Shown here: positions 12,346-24,965 of the stretch, one piece after another
Position numbering within the stretch: position 1 is the stretch's first letter
How the letters are laid out: each line of letters starts with the position of its first letter
Assembly: GCF_963678635.1 (NCBI RefSeq)
Contig: NC_087069.1
Location: 19,194,660-19,258,659, forward strand
Direction of reading: 5' to 3'
Length of the DNA stretch: 64,000 bases
Origin: Symsagittifera roscoffensis
Taxonomy: Eukaryota; Xenacoelomorpha; Acoela; Convolutidae
Program-made: the position numbers and the translations under genes
The notes under the pieces: generated by a model
What the model was told of the DNA's origin: nothing
Seen by the model: the letters and a program-made list of their open reading frames with translations, nothing else
Database searches by the model: none

Positions 12346-13969
12346 ACATGTGAAGGTAGACAATTTGAAAAAAATTAGCTGTTACTATTTGAATGTATCT
12401 GATCTAAGAAAACATTTTGCGATGGCAATTTTTTTCAGTGAAAACCCTGCCATGTCAACCCTCACTAACTTAGAATAAACTTTATGATTTTTTTCTTGTG
12501 TATTTTTAGCAGATGATTTTTTGATTTTTTCGTAAATTGAAAACGTAAGAAAAATTATTTATTTCCAAGGTTTTTTTTCTGAACGCCAAAATAGCAACAG
12601 CTTATTGATGGATGAAAACTCTCGACAAAAAAATTACCGTGTAATTTTGCTTTCGCCTTCAAGTCTGGTTTCCTTTTCATAGCTTGAAAACATAGTTGAA
12701 AAAAAAGTTATTTAACGTGGTTTACCCAAAACGGGAAAACATCCCGCCAAAAAGCTCTTCCTAGAGGTGTGCTGGGGCCACATAGCGCAATGAGTTTGGT
12801 TTTTTGTTCTTAAAAATAATCATTGGAAAATCTTTTATAATAGAAGGGCTCTCACATAATTTTCTCCTAGCCTAAAACTGAAACTAAGATAATTGTCTCC
12901 TAGCCTAAAACTGAAAATCGAAAAGCATGATAAATTCTCGAACAAATTTGATTGATGAGTAATCAGCTTATTTAGTAATTTACCAAACAGTGATTTACTT
13001 TTTCTTCAATTGGAGTCCAAAAATTCAAACACCTCTTAAAGTTTCTTGTTTACAGAGCTTCCTGGGCATCCAGAAAACCTATCTGAGGAGCTTTGTTTGA
13101 AAATGGTCAAACAATGCCTTGTAAAAATCAATTTTATCGTTTTGCTCAAAAACTCTAATCCATCATTTGTATAATTTTCTATGAAAAATTTCGTTAATTT
13201 CAGAGCAAACGACCAGAAAGCAAAAGTGAAGAATATTTTTTTTCATTCCATCAGTTGATGTCTCGAAATTGCGAATGCCTTACGTTTTATTTGCAAAGTT
13301 TCATAGTATCTAAAAACATACTATCTTTGAGTTAATCCTTCTTAGAAATCGCTCCAATTTGGTTTAACGAAGCTTATTTGCCATAGTTGATTTGTTACAA
13401 GTAGCGAAATTTATCCTTTTGTTATGGCGTGTGGGGGGATGATTTTTATCAAAAAAATTTCAAATTAAAAAAAAAAATTTTCATTTTGTTTTATTACTTT
13501 TAATTTTTTAATGTAATTACTGCTCCATAAACCTTAATAGGCAGTCGGAAAATTCAGGGCTTCGCCCTGATACGAGCGATCTTGTTTACTTATCACTTCA
13601 CTTTGCTTTACTTTTTCAATTTATCAGTGAAGATAGCTTGTGAATCATAACGACGATTTGAAAAAAAAAAATGAAATTTGCACACAATTAAAGCATAAAA
13701 TGTATTTGAATTCGTCCTAGTCTTTCATGCTTTTTGATGAGTTGATCAATACGATTATTTAGGTCAAATTTATGAAGATGAAAAATGATTGTTGTTCCAA
13801 CCACTAAAAATGGTTAAATTTTTGTCTGCGGATGTGTTTTAAAGTTTTAGATGAAAAAATTAAAACCACAAAAAAATTATCAGAGAGGTTCCATAGAGGT
13901 CCCGCACCGAAGTTTTATGGATAAAACTCGATTTTATTGGATTTCAGTAGACTGAAATGTTGTCTCTAT
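12346..13969. other. Intergenic, nothing recognised
   Basis: AT-rich. It contains TTCGCCCTGATACGAGC at about 13560, which recurs in the same orientation at about 16920. No gene seen. Confidence 0.4.
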
Positions 13970-16760
13970 AATCGGTTATCATGGCAAACTCAGACAACGT
14001 AATGTAATTTTAATCCATTTTAATCGACTACTTTTGAAAAGAAAACATTTAAATCATTATAATCGATTATAATCCATTTTTTTTTCAATATATTGTATTA
14101 TTTTTTGTAAATTTTATTATAAAATCCATGAAAATTGATTAAATTTGTAAATAGTGACCCCATTTTTTGCAACTTTCTGCAAAACACGAACGAACACGTT
14201 CATCCAGGGGCGGCCAATGTGAAGTAATTTTGAATCGGCCAATATGTAATTTTTCCAAAAAGAGCGTAAAAGCGGCATTCTTGACCAGTTCCCCAGTAAC
14301 CCCCNNNNNNNNNNNNNNNNNNNNNNNNNNNNNNNNNNNNNNNNNNNNNNNNNNNNNNNNNNNNNNNNNNNNNNNNNNNNNNNNNNNNNNNNNNNNNNNN
14401 NNNNNNNNNNNNNNNNNNNNNNNNNNNNNNNNNNNNNNNNNNNNNNNNNNNNNNNNNNNNNNNNNNNNNNNNNNNNNNNNNNNNNNNNNNNNNNNNNNNN
14501 NNNNCTTTGATAAAGTTTTTTGAAAATTAGTCAAATTATTATCGATATATTGAGACTTTCTTGCATAAAAGTTGTTGTCGTTATAATCCATTTTGAATCA
14601 ATTACAATCGATTATTTTTGTGATTTTATAGAGACTGACATTGAAAATCCAATATAATCGATATTATCCAAGAATCAGAGCGGGGTATCACAACAGGGGT
14701 AGTTCAGTTTTAATTCGCTTGACTCCGATTTTTCAAGTTTTTGTTTTTGGAAAAACTGGTCTGAGTGTTTGCAGTCTTGTTGATGCTAGTTTTAGCTGAT
14801 GCTTAGAATAGTTTTGGTTTTTAACAGTACAAAACATCATCTTACATATCTTTGAAGTTTCATTTACCCGCATTTGAGAAAAGTGAAAACAAGTCGATTA
14901 TAATGGATTTTCGTAGTCTAAAGTGTTGCAATTTTAATTGATTCCCATGTTAGGTTCAGACAACAAAAAAAATTCTGCATTTATCAAGTGAGTTATGCGA
15001 ACACTGCAAAGGGCCTAATTCATTTCTAAACCTAAACTCAAATTGTGAAAAAGTTCCGTTAGGCTCTCCCCTAAAGTTTCTAAGAATTGAACAAAATTGC
15101 TGAAAGGAACAATATTCATTTTCGAGTAACATAAAAAAAGTAACAAAACTATCAAAGTTAGGCAGAAAAAAGTTAAATAAAACAACAAGTGACCAATGTA
15201 ACCAACTTTAGCTGATAACGTAGAAAAGATTTTATGTACGTTGAAAATTGCATCTCAATAGAGTGGAAAAAAAACAATCATAATTTAGTTTCCTTGTCAC
15301 TGTCCAAAAAATTGAAAAAAAATCGATTATAAAGGATGAAAAAAGGATTTTGTTGCCTCAAAAAAAAATTATTATAATCCATTTTTAATTGATTATAATC
15401 AATTTGTTTTATTTTTTTCGGACACTGACAAGAAACTCAATCATAATCAATTTTTTTCATGGAATTTCACAGCGTGTAGTGCTTTCTTGGTTAAAACAAG
15501 CTTGTTTTCTGAACAACAAAAAATGCAACAAAAAAAAACAGTTCGTTTTCCGCTTTTTGTCTGCATTTTTTAAATCTTAGTTTCGTTTTTGAAGATGACT
15601 GTAGTCTAGTTTGATCACTTTTTGAATGAGATAAACTTTTGTTCTGTTTTTCTTATCTTACCGCGCACAGCCAAAAGCGTGGTAGAAAACGACAAAACTC
15701 GAATAAAACTATTGGATAAGGTGGTCGAAGATTTATGTGCTACTTCTAGAGTAATTGCCAGTCTTGTCTACGACCAGTTGAAATGAGGCATTTGATGTTT
15801 TAAAACATCAACCTTCAATCATGTGTATAGTAAACTTTGGAAGCTACCCGCATCCCGTTTAAAGAGTTAATAATCGATTATATGCCGAAGTTAGTACCAG
15901 GCTGACTAAAATTGAGAAACAATCGATTTTAATCAATTAATAATCGAGTATAATCTCTCTTTTTAAAATCAAATCATAATTAATTATAATCCCTTATAAT
16001 CGATTAGAATCGAATGTTTATTCTTTTTTTTTCGACACAAATTTTATTCAATAATAATTGATTATAATACATTATTTTTATTCAAGTTTCTAATTCATTA
16101 GTTTTGCGCAAAAATCTTTAATAATCGGTTATAATTGATTTTAATCCTTTTTGATTGTCCATTCTGTCTTCGGAGTTCCATGTAAATTGCTTATATTTTA
16201 TGCATTTTGTAGACGTTGGTTCCTATGAAAAATGAGAAAATTGTTTTAAAAAAAGTACAATCAATTCAAATTTATAAATTTTTTTTTATTTCTTTCCGAT
16301 TAGAGTTGTTTTGTGATGCATATTTTGATTTAATTTCATGATTGATTTGATAAATATATTTTTCATCTACGGCGGTTATCTTTCCATTTGTAGTATTTAT
16401 AGTATTTGTGATTGGAATAATCGTTTTTTGGTTACTCTATGAGAGCAAATTAATGCCTATCTGGAATTTGTGACGTATATTTGACAAACACCGCGAATTT
16501 TTAGTGGCGACTACAGAAGTTTGATCTGATCTTTAATATTTGATCACAGATCAAAACTTGGCACATTGGTGTAACATTTGAAGCACAGAAAAACTGACAT
16601 GTCGATTGGTTCCGAACACTAAAGAAAGTACACTGTCGTTTTTTGCTTAATGACCTGTGCTTTGACGTTCAAGCATAACAAATAAAATAATACTTTTTAC
16701 CAAGTTTTCAAAGTTTCGAGCAAGCACACAATCGATTATCCCCCTGATTATCATCAATCA
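13970..16760. repeat. Dispersed ATAATCGATTATAATC motif field
   Basis: Dozens of variants of the palindrome-like word AATCGATTATAATC are scattered through AT-rich DNA, densest at 13990-14080, 15890-16020 and 16070-16150. They are not a regular tandem array. The region includes the scaffold gap. No coding frame is credible. Confidence 0.6.
14305..14504. other. Scaffold gap (200 N)
   Basis: Exactly 200 undefined bases inside the AATCGATT-rich field. The repetitive context probably explains the failure to assemble. Open frames crossing it are meaningless. Confidence 0.98.
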
Positions 16761-17033
16761 TAAGCAATCAATACTATTTGACTTTTTAAAAATTTCTCGT
16801 TGAGTCATTTCTCTTTTGAGTGATCTTGGGCAATTTATATTTTTAGATTTGGTTTCTCGCTAGATTTCAGAATTCCCTTAAGCTCGCTCATATTTTGTTT
16901 TCAAGGGAACATTCATGGTTTCGCCCTGATACGAGCAGTTTTGTTAATTTTGTATTTTAACCAACCTTTTACGGAAAAAGAATGCGCATCATTTGCGATC
17001 TTTTTCAGAAACCTAAAATAAAAATCGGGGTGG

Positions 17034-17440
17034 TGAGTTGATGTCCGGTGTGACCCATTCATAGAGTAATTTCAGATATGGCACACCGTCTGTTCGTCAC
17101 GCTATCTTATTTTTGGCCGGATAGATTCGTGCAACTTCTTAGTCTAATACCAATCTTATTCTTATATCTCCTTGTCTCGTTAGATCTAGTGTACTGGTAT
17201 TTTCGGGTTAAGTTTCTGGAACTTGTTCCAAAGTAGAACAGCTGTCTTCTAAGTTTTATTCAAAATTTTCTAATTGTAAGTATCACTGACAATTATTTTT
17301 AGTGCTGAAACTACCTGTAGTTTCAGCACTAAAAATAATTGTCAGTGATACTTATGGACCATGATTAGTTAGTAAGAAAAATTTTATAGTGATAGTTTGT
17401 CAAGAGTTAAATTGGTTTATGAATATTAGTTGTAAGTTTG
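17034..17440 (-). mobile_element. Old LTR related to the young Gypsy LTRs
   Basis: It begins TGAG and then shares long stretches with the LTRs at 40783 and 59287: CATAGAGTAATTTC, CACACCGTCTG and CGGATAGATTCGTGCAACTT. It also shares the central hairpin and the downstream ATGATTaGTTA block. Divergence is substantial throughout, so this copy is old. The right boundary is approximate. In this minus-oriented element it is the 3' LTR; the matching 5' LTR is absent. Confidence 0.75.
17277..17354. repeat. Perfect 38-bp inverted repeat, 2-nt loop
   Basis: Arms 17277-17314 and 17317-17354 are exact complements around a CT loop. The core (GTGCTGAAACTAC and complement) corresponds to the 13-bp LTR hairpin of the young copies (41050-41077, 59554-59581). 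Here the pairing extends 25 bp further. Confidence 0.95.
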
Positions 17441-20400
17441 CAATTTGCTTTTTGTAGTGAATGATGGATGGAGAGATTTCTTATCTTTGGAGTAGTTTCT
17501 TATTGAGCGGCATGAAGACGGAAAGATGTAGTTGTTTTCGAAGAGCGAGATTACAGTTGTTCGTGTTCGAGAAGTGGGTCTTATCTCATTTTAGATTGCC
17601 TTCGGTGATTGTGTCGAGATCTCAGGTTGATGCAATGATGTGTTGATTACGTTAAGCTAGAGCAAGACTATGTGCTATATGAAGTTCGAGTTTTCTGAGT
17701 GAAGCGCCAAGTGACTAGGATCCGTAGCGAGTTTTCCAGTGTTCTTTTTCAATGGAGTCCTTTGCTACGATGTTGGGTCCATACTTCAAGTCCTGTGAGG
17801 GTTGTGACTACGAAAACAACCCAATAGATTTGCACTTCCTGGGTTGGAATGTCGTCGAATTTTCCTCTCCCTTTGCTGCTCGTTCCGTTTGTTCCAAGAA
17901 ATCTTTTTACATTGCAAATGAAATCTACATCTTGTTGGTGAGATCAGTTTCAGATAGGATGTTTATTGAATGTTTTCGCAAAAGCGTTTTTTGGTTGCGG
18001 TTATTTTGAAGAGTTACTAATACTGGACCCACTCTTATCAAAAATAGAAGATCGGGGTCGTAGCACATGGTAAGAGCATGTTTTTCGTGCTCGTGCGACG
18101 TTTTTCTGGTTGGTGACGCCAAATGGTTAAAATTTCACCGTCTCTTTGATCAGAGTCACTTTTAGTGTTCAACTTTTTTTTCTTTTTTTATCAGGTATTT
18201 TTCTTTTTTTTAATTTTGGTTGTGTCTTTTTATCAAAAACAGACTATTTTGTTTCGGATTTTTCTTATGATACTTTCTTTTTTTTCAAGTGGTTTAAAAA
18301 AATTTGAAAGTGGGTTTCAAAACAATAATTTATCCAGTTTTATTCTGTGTTTTTATCTGGTCTGAGTACTGTGGGACTTTCTTATACATGCAATGGGTTT
18401 TATGGTGTTAGGAAGCTGAGTTGGTTAATTTAAGCTTAATTATAATTCCTTTCATGCGGTTTAAACGAAAATTTGAATTGCGTGAAAACAAGTTAAAATT
18501 GATGTCAGTTCAGTTTGAAACTTTTTATTCGTTTATTAAACAACATGGGAAAATTTCGCGAGTTTGATGGAAAGAGTGTGTAAATTTTGGGCAAGTAAAA
18601 ATATTATACTAAGTTTACAGGAGAAATTATTTGGTGTTTTAAATATTTATTTTCAAACTTACGAGGGTTCTGCATCAGGGAAAAATTGGTTTCAATCGTG
18701 TCTGATGTTACGAGGAGATTCGCAAGCATGCGGATTTCCTTTTTTTTCATGGCAAAGCAGAAGCCAGAGGCGTTCCAGTGCTCTGATGATGTTAGCTTCT
18801 TCGGTAGGTAGTGAGAATTCATCCTTTGTGTTTTCAATTAGAATATATAATTTGTGGTTAAATTTAGTGTTGTGATTGTTCTGATAGAATGACTTCAATG
18901 GGCTGTATATATTCCTGGACGACATTTAGTGGGCGAGCGTCATCAATGGGGAAGTGTTGATTAGAGGACAGAATATATAGATTTGTCTGATAGTATCATA
19001 GTTGCGGAGAATGCCGTGAAGATCAATTGAATTAAAACAATAAGTGAACTTGAGAAATCTTGAGAAGTATACTTTGAAACAATAAACAAAAAACGGTGTT
19101 GTGGGTTACGTGCTGTTGAGTTAGATATGTAATGATGTTTTAGAAATCTATAATACGTGCACGTTTTGTTCTTAGCATGAGTTCATGCGAGTAGTGAATG
19201 TCGCGTTCCTTAGGTGTAAAGAAGTGAAATGTGAGTACGAAATGATTAAATTTGTTTAAAAAAGATTTGAATGCTTCGGTGTTTGTTAATGCGTAAGCAA
19301 TTAGACTATCAAATTTTTTGTTAGTACTATCTAAGTGAAATGTATATTCAGATTAGTGAAAAAAAATTGTTAGTTCAGGGCTAGTATTGTGATCGTCCTC
19401 ATTTGGTACCGTGCTGTGAATCGATTGAGAGTTTAGCTTAATCCGATGGTAGTGAATTGTTTTTCGTGAAGCGCAAGGGTTAGTTTATGAAAAAGGGAAT
19501 GACATAGTTCATTGTCTTCAGGGGTGTTTTTTAAGGGAACGCTAAATGGGTTAGTGAAATGATAAAGAGTGTGGGAAACAGGATTTTTTCGTTGGTGGTG
19601 AATTGTTAATGCACTGTTTGTGTCATGAAGTTGTTGTTGTTGAGTTATAAAATTATCTTAATCAAGCTCTAATTGGTTGCCGATTTTGGGGCTAGGTGCG
19701 TCGGATTGGTTGCTTGCAATTGGGGTAGCGTCAAGAAGTTCGTCAGGGGTTTCTGCATCTGAGCTATTACAATTAGAGATTGTGTTAAACTGTTTGGGTT
19801 GAGTCGTCTGAGTCTATGAGTAGTGAGTTAGAAGAAAAACTGGGTAGGGGAGAGAAGGTGAGAACTGAAAGTGAAATGCGGGAGGATTGGCGTTGGAGGT
19901 TGGATGGATAGGAAAGGGAACGATTGAGGGATCCAATCTGTCGGCTCCTCGTGAGAATGGAAATTTATTGTGTGTGGTTGTTCTACAAATTGCTCATGTG
20001 TCGTCAATATTTTGTTGGTTGAGTGTTATATGAGACATTGGAATTCATGGTAAACTACTACCGTGAGAGGTATGTTCAGTGATTGCTGGTGTCTTTCTAT
20101 ATTTTTGTGGGACTTAAGATAAAGCGTGATTATTTTGTAGACTGTAAATGTGAAGGTGATGTAGGTGTTGAACTTGTATTGTCTTGTGGTGGGTTATTGG
20201 TGATGGAGACAGTTAATTTTTTTAGATTGTATATGCTATTTTGAGCGTCTAGAAACACTTTATTATTTGAGGTTGTTTTATTGGTTAGTTTAGAAGAAAA
20301 TCCAAAAAACTCTGCTAACAAAATGCGCGCTACGCTTGCTTGTTTATTTACGTGTGTATATTTTGCTTATGTGTTATCAATTCTTTTTAATAGTGAAAAG

Positions 20401-22480
20401 AAAAATCCAAAAAAAACTAAAAACTGCATTAAGATTGTCAATTTTTCTAATATATAGCAGGGCCATCCTAGAAAATCTAGGAGTTCGTTTTAAGATTGAA
20501 CACACTGAAATTTTCAACTGGCCAACAATCTTGTGGACGGTACTCTTCCTCGTTAAGATATATGTAGTCTTTTATATCTTTATAGTATCAGCTTATCCTT
20601 GTTCACAAAATATCTGAGAAGTCTGCTGTTTCAGCGGGTTTTCGTAAGTTTTGGCCAATTGGCTGTCTTCGTAGTGTATCCATTTCAGAAGTTCTTGAAG
20701 CTGTTGTGTTCTGATGTGATGTTTGTCTGATCTAGAATAAATACCTATTGATTGTAAATCTAAGTTAGGGTTACGAGCTATTGGGCGTAAGCTTTCGTGT
20801 AAAAGTTACTGTAATTGTGGCAGTAAATGTAGGGTATGGGGTAAGAACATAAAATTTATCTTCGTTTGGGTTTAGCTGTACTACATTTTGGCTCTTTTCA
20901 AATCCACATGGTACATCTGTATCCCGAAAACAAGTACGTCGGGATAGTTTATCTACAAAATATACTCTGTTTTAAAAGAATATAGGGCTTCGTTTGTAAC
21001 ATCTTTTATCTTCGGAAACAAAAAGTGGTGAAATTTTTTAGTGAATATGTAATACCAAAAAATATTTTCTTCAAAATTGATTAGGTTGGGTCTATTGCCT
21101 GATAGTAGGTATCCTGCGTAGGGTATTATTAGTACTGCTGAAGCGAGCGACTTTAGTATTTATGTTCTTTCGTGTTCACATAATTGATGGAGTGTTTTTA
21201 ATTCAGAGAGTGACATTTCCTGAAAAATTCTACTTATTGTATAGTCTAATATCAAGATGTTTATCGCAGTTGAGTGCACAAAAATTTGTGTTATTCATAA
21301 GTGAAAGTTGTTGTAGTTCTGTATCATCTTTACTTCCTGTGCTTTTATGAAATTTTACAAGGATGTAGGATTTTTCATCCTTTCGGTTTTGATATGGTTG
21401 TGCTGGTTCAATGATCACTTTTCCTGCTTTCATGTCAAAGACTTTTTCGTATTCGACAATAATTTTTAAATATTGTGTCTCAAAAAGTGGTATGGGATTT
21501 TTACATGCTACTTCTGATTCAGGGTAAAAAATGTTTATTTGTTTTCTATACCATTGAAGTTTTAGATTTTTCTGTCCATTTGATCTGATTCGATCAGGGT
21601 TGATCTTTTCAAAAGCAAATGATTCATTCAAAATAATTTTGGGGAACTTTTATCATTCTTGCTTGAATTTCAGCAACTTGATATGTGGTTCATGTGTCTT
21701 CAGGGAACCAAACGATTGTTGCCTGTGTCCGATTAGTAGAGTCGCAATATCCTTGATCATTTTAACAAGGTAAGCATATTGCTTGATTTAGTATAGTATC
21801 GTTTTTTAAATAGCATGTTACTTCCACTTTTTTTAATCAATTTTTCCAATCAGAAAAAAATCGTCATTTCTTAGTAGCCTGTGTTTTTTGTGACAGCTTT
21901 ACAATGCGACGAATTTTTGATTCCGAGGTGTGGTATCCAATTTTTATGATGTAAATCATGAGTTGAACGTACTTGTGCGACGTGGTACAAATAATTATTG
22001 TCTAATTGAACATGGATTTGACCTTAGTGTCGTTCAAGTTCTGCGTTCAAGTTCATTCAAGTCTGGGAAGACTTGAAAATATATCAGTTGGCGAATTGTG
22101 CCTTTATTCGTGGTTATTTTTAATCGTTGTAGTTCTTTTTTGCAATCTTCATGTTAAAATGTAAAAATATTTTGTTATTATTTTGTTAAAAATATTCATG
22201 ATCGAGTCTTTTTTTTGTTTGCGACTTGTGAACAATGTACTTTCGTTTCTGAGAAAGTTGCTTTAAAACTTATATCTTGTTAAAGTTGTAGCTCGTGCTT
22301 TTGAGTGAAGTGTTGCTACTATATTTGTTGACTCAGTGTCTTGTGGTTCGGATTCACATTGTGTTAATTGATTACTTGCATATTTATGTAGTGTTTTTGT
22401 TGGTTTTCTTCACAATCAAAGTTTGGCTTAAGCGGGTTCTTTTCTTGACAATCCTTCAAACTAGCAACAAGTTCTTTTGA
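17441..22480 (-). pseudogene. Decayed internal region of an old Ty3/Gypsy element
   Basis: Fragments match the 3' half of the young element in order. The 3' untranslated region comes first (about 17450-18500). Next come pieces of the 603-codon ORF, such as the TLP-to-helical segment at 18604-18925 and the ORF middle at about 19300-19560. Pieces of env follow at about 20130-22480; 21230-21631 aligns with the LACKYRNPLHKTQY part of the young env. Stops and frameshifts are frequent. Nothing corresponding to pol or gag is present: similarity ends at about 22480, where the Polinton fragment begins. Its value is as an outgroup for the young copy: at two in-frame TAA sites of the young element it has GAA and TTA. 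Confidence 0.75.
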
Positions 22481-22481
22481 C

Positions 22482-23165
22482 AAAGCTTAGAACTAATCGG
22501 GGTGGAACAGCAATTGTTTCAAACAACTTCTCCTTAAAACTTTCAAACACTCAAAGTTAGAGTTTTTGAATAGCTCTGACTACAGCTGATCAGTTGCTCT
22601 ATCCAGTTTTTAGGAAGAATGCTTGAGACTGGTATTGTTTTTCGATTTTTTTTGAGAAAGTAATAGATTTTAGTGTTTGGGAAAAACTATCAATTATTCA
22701 AACTGAGAGTTACGGAACAGTTGCTAATATTACTTAATTTTTCTGAGTTATTAGCTCATTCTAACAACATTTTAACAGTTTTGCATTTTTTAAAACTTAT
22801 TGTACTTGTTTTATACCTTCTACTATATTTCTTCAGTGCCAAAGAGAAAGATGAAGTTGAAAATTTTGTAATTGAAAAACCAAAGCAACACTTCATGGTT
22901 GAGTTTAGACCAGATTTCAACTAGCCTTGTCAATTACATAGTGCAAATATCTAGAGCCTTGAACTCTCTGCAACGCAAGGTCACTAGGTTTAGATGTAGA
23001 TATTCCAAAAACCAACTGCCAAGACTAATACTATTTCTCACATGTTGGGATTATTTTAAAAAATCTTGAACTTAGCTTCAAGTATATTGGATCATATCTA
23101 GCGGATAAAACCCATCAACTACCGAAACTTTTTTTGCATTGGTTAGCCCAGCACAAAGCACAGTA
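22482..23165 (+). pseudogene. Old Polinton fragment 1: capsid end, membrane protein, protease start
   Basis: On the plus strand three Polinton genes appear in the young element's order. The C-terminal part of the major capsid protein comes first (R-G-G-T-A-I-V at 22498). The small membrane protein follows (22673-22924, with a hydrophobic stretch and a downstream basic segment similar to the 24956-25216 product). Last is the beginning of the protease (LSFKYIGSY near 23055, matching LRFKYMGSY in the young copy). Frames are interrupted. Homology stops just before the left TIR of the young Polinton; the lost end of this old copy resumes beyond the young element at 40400. Confidence 0.75.
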
Positions 23166-23208
23166 GTATAGGTTGGGGCAGTTCAGCCGGGTGGGTGGCG
23201 ACCCCCAT

Positions 23209-23385
23209 GTATTCACATAGGCTATAGACTATCCGGTCGCCACCCTATGTATTAACATAGGCTATAGATTTTCCAATGTATTAAGATAGGGAATAGGTTT
23301 CCCAATGTATTAAGATACGAGGTTTCAGATGGTAAGTTTCAGAAAAATTTTTGGCGCCCGATTTTTTTGAGCTCGATTTTGCCGA
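23209..23385. repeat. Polinton left terminal inverted repeat
   Basis: Complementary to 40213-40399. It contains tandem variants of TGTATTAA(C/G)ATAGG about every 25-50 bp and the block CTATCCGGTCGCCACCC. The inner limit is near GAGCTCGATTT. The right copy has one extra TCAGATGGTAAATT unit. Confidence 0.9.
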
Positions 23386-24467
23386 TACTTGCGTTTCTTA
23401 GCTAACTTCTACGATTTGTGATATGTAAGGACTACCATGTCTTACAAAAATTCGGTATGGTAAGTTTCAGAAGGTAAGTTTCAGAAAATTTTTTGAAAAT
23501 TTTTTAAGTTTTACTTGCAAATACATTTTTATCTTGAAAAATTGAAAAAAAACTTTTTGGATGGTAAGTTTCAGGTGGTAAGTTTCGACGAAAATTGAGT
23601 TTTGATTTAGAGTATGGGATCATAAACTAATATATCACGGAATATTTTTTTTCTCGAAAGAATCTTAAATTCTTATTTCATGTTATTTATTTTCCCTCAG
23701 GTTATCTGGGGAAAATTGTCAAGAGGGGATTATCTTTGACAGGTTAGTTATTCCGCACCACGGGATATCAGGGGAATCTTGACAGCTCCTCACGGTTGAT
23801 TACTTTTATATCCTAGTTAATCTTTTTTCCGCAGGTTATCTGGAGAACGGATGACAGGTTCATTACACTTGTTAATTTTATGACTTATTTTATCTTTTTT
23901 CACATAATTATCTAACTTATTTTTACCTCAACTGGTTTATTTATTCTGTCATATTTCTTGCTACGATTCATTTCAGTTCTCTTTTATCACTTTGTCTTTA
24001 ATCTTTAAAAAATTCTTTGAAATTTCCAAATTTTCCAAAAAAATTATTTGAAGTTTCCAAATTTTCCAAAAAATTATCATCCAAATTTATCAATTGCTCT
24101 GCCACGGTAAAAAATTACACTGAGAAAAACATAGTATCATTTTTTTTTTGGTTCTGATATTTTTGTGTAATAAATTTTCCATCTTTCTCAGAGTAAACTT
24201 TTAAGAAAATTCTAAAATTTACTAGGAATTGGTTACAATTTTCGTAAATTTATCTACTCTATCGTTAGTTCTTTCAAATGGGGGACTACAACATCCATAT
24301 TCCATCATCATTCTCCGTATTTCATCAAAATGTTAGTTGCTAAGATGCTTTTCGTAAAAAAAATTTAAGGATTTAAAAAGTTAAGTTACATAAATAATCA
24401 AACAATTCACAACATCGTATAGTAAAATTACTGCAAAAATTTACACTTACAATTAAAAAATTCACTT
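23386..24467. other. Polinton left subterminal non-coding region
   Basis: No gene. It contains repeats of GGTAAGTTTCAG (23459, 23473, 23573, and a variant at 23587; another lies in the TIR at 23331) and two related CAGGTTATCTGG blocks at about 23697 and 23838. A similar AGATAACCTGG word lies in old Polinton fragment 2 at about 62714. Confidence 0.6.
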
Positions 24468-24965
24468 TTACATAAAATTACTGATAAAATTCAAAACATA
24501 CACATCATGAACATTATTCAAGTTCTTCTGGAACAATTCAAAAAGGAGAAATGCTGAATAAATTGCGTAAAAACCACACAAATTATCAGTTTTTTGTAGC
24601 TTTCGAGGAACCATTCGTCGAAACTTTTTTGTCAAAAAAGGGTAAGTTGATCTCTTTCTTCCCAAAGAATCAGCAAAGTAGTAGCTTTTATTCATTCGAG
24701 CAATCATAATCCAGTGTTCTCCTCTATCATTGCTTGGGGCTGAGTTAATAATTGCAAAAGAGTATTTTGTTAGTTGAGGTACTGTATCAGAAGGGTATGA
24801 TCCCATGTACTTGAACCTGAGCTCTGGAATTCTTTCAATAATTTGCAAAAGTGAAATGTTGTCGATCTTTGCAATTGTAGGCTGATTTACAGCTAAAAAT
24901 GAAATTGATAGTTTGATAGTGTACTTTAGGTTAAAAAAAAAGGAAGAATAATGACTTACACACAT
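24468..24965 (-). CDS. Adenain-like cysteine protease (Polinton maturation protease)
   Basis: Predicted to cleave capsid precursor proteins, as in adenoviruses and other Polintons. The core has the expected order: catalytic His in GEHWIMI, acidic residue in YYFADSLG, and Cys in DNLCGFYAIY, about 115 codons in all. The first 30 residues look like translated intron: a GTAAGT at 24959-24954 and a TTTTTAG ending at 24893 bracket them. Splicing exon 24956-25216 across this 67-nt interval gives the wrong phase by one base, so the true N-terminus is unresolved. It is the last gene of the left arm. Confidence 0.8.
   Translation of the reverse strand: MCVSHYSSFFFNLKYTIKLSISFLAVNQPTIAKIDNISLLQIIERIPELRFKYMGSYPSDTVPQLTKYSFAIINSAPSNDRGEHWIMIARMNKSYYFADSLGRKRSTYPFLTKKFRRMVPRKLQKTDNLCGFYAIYSAFLLFELFQKNLNNVHDVYVLNFISNFM

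Noticed and set aside
14139..14591. Open frames across the N gap
   Set aside because: They are artefacts of undefined bases.
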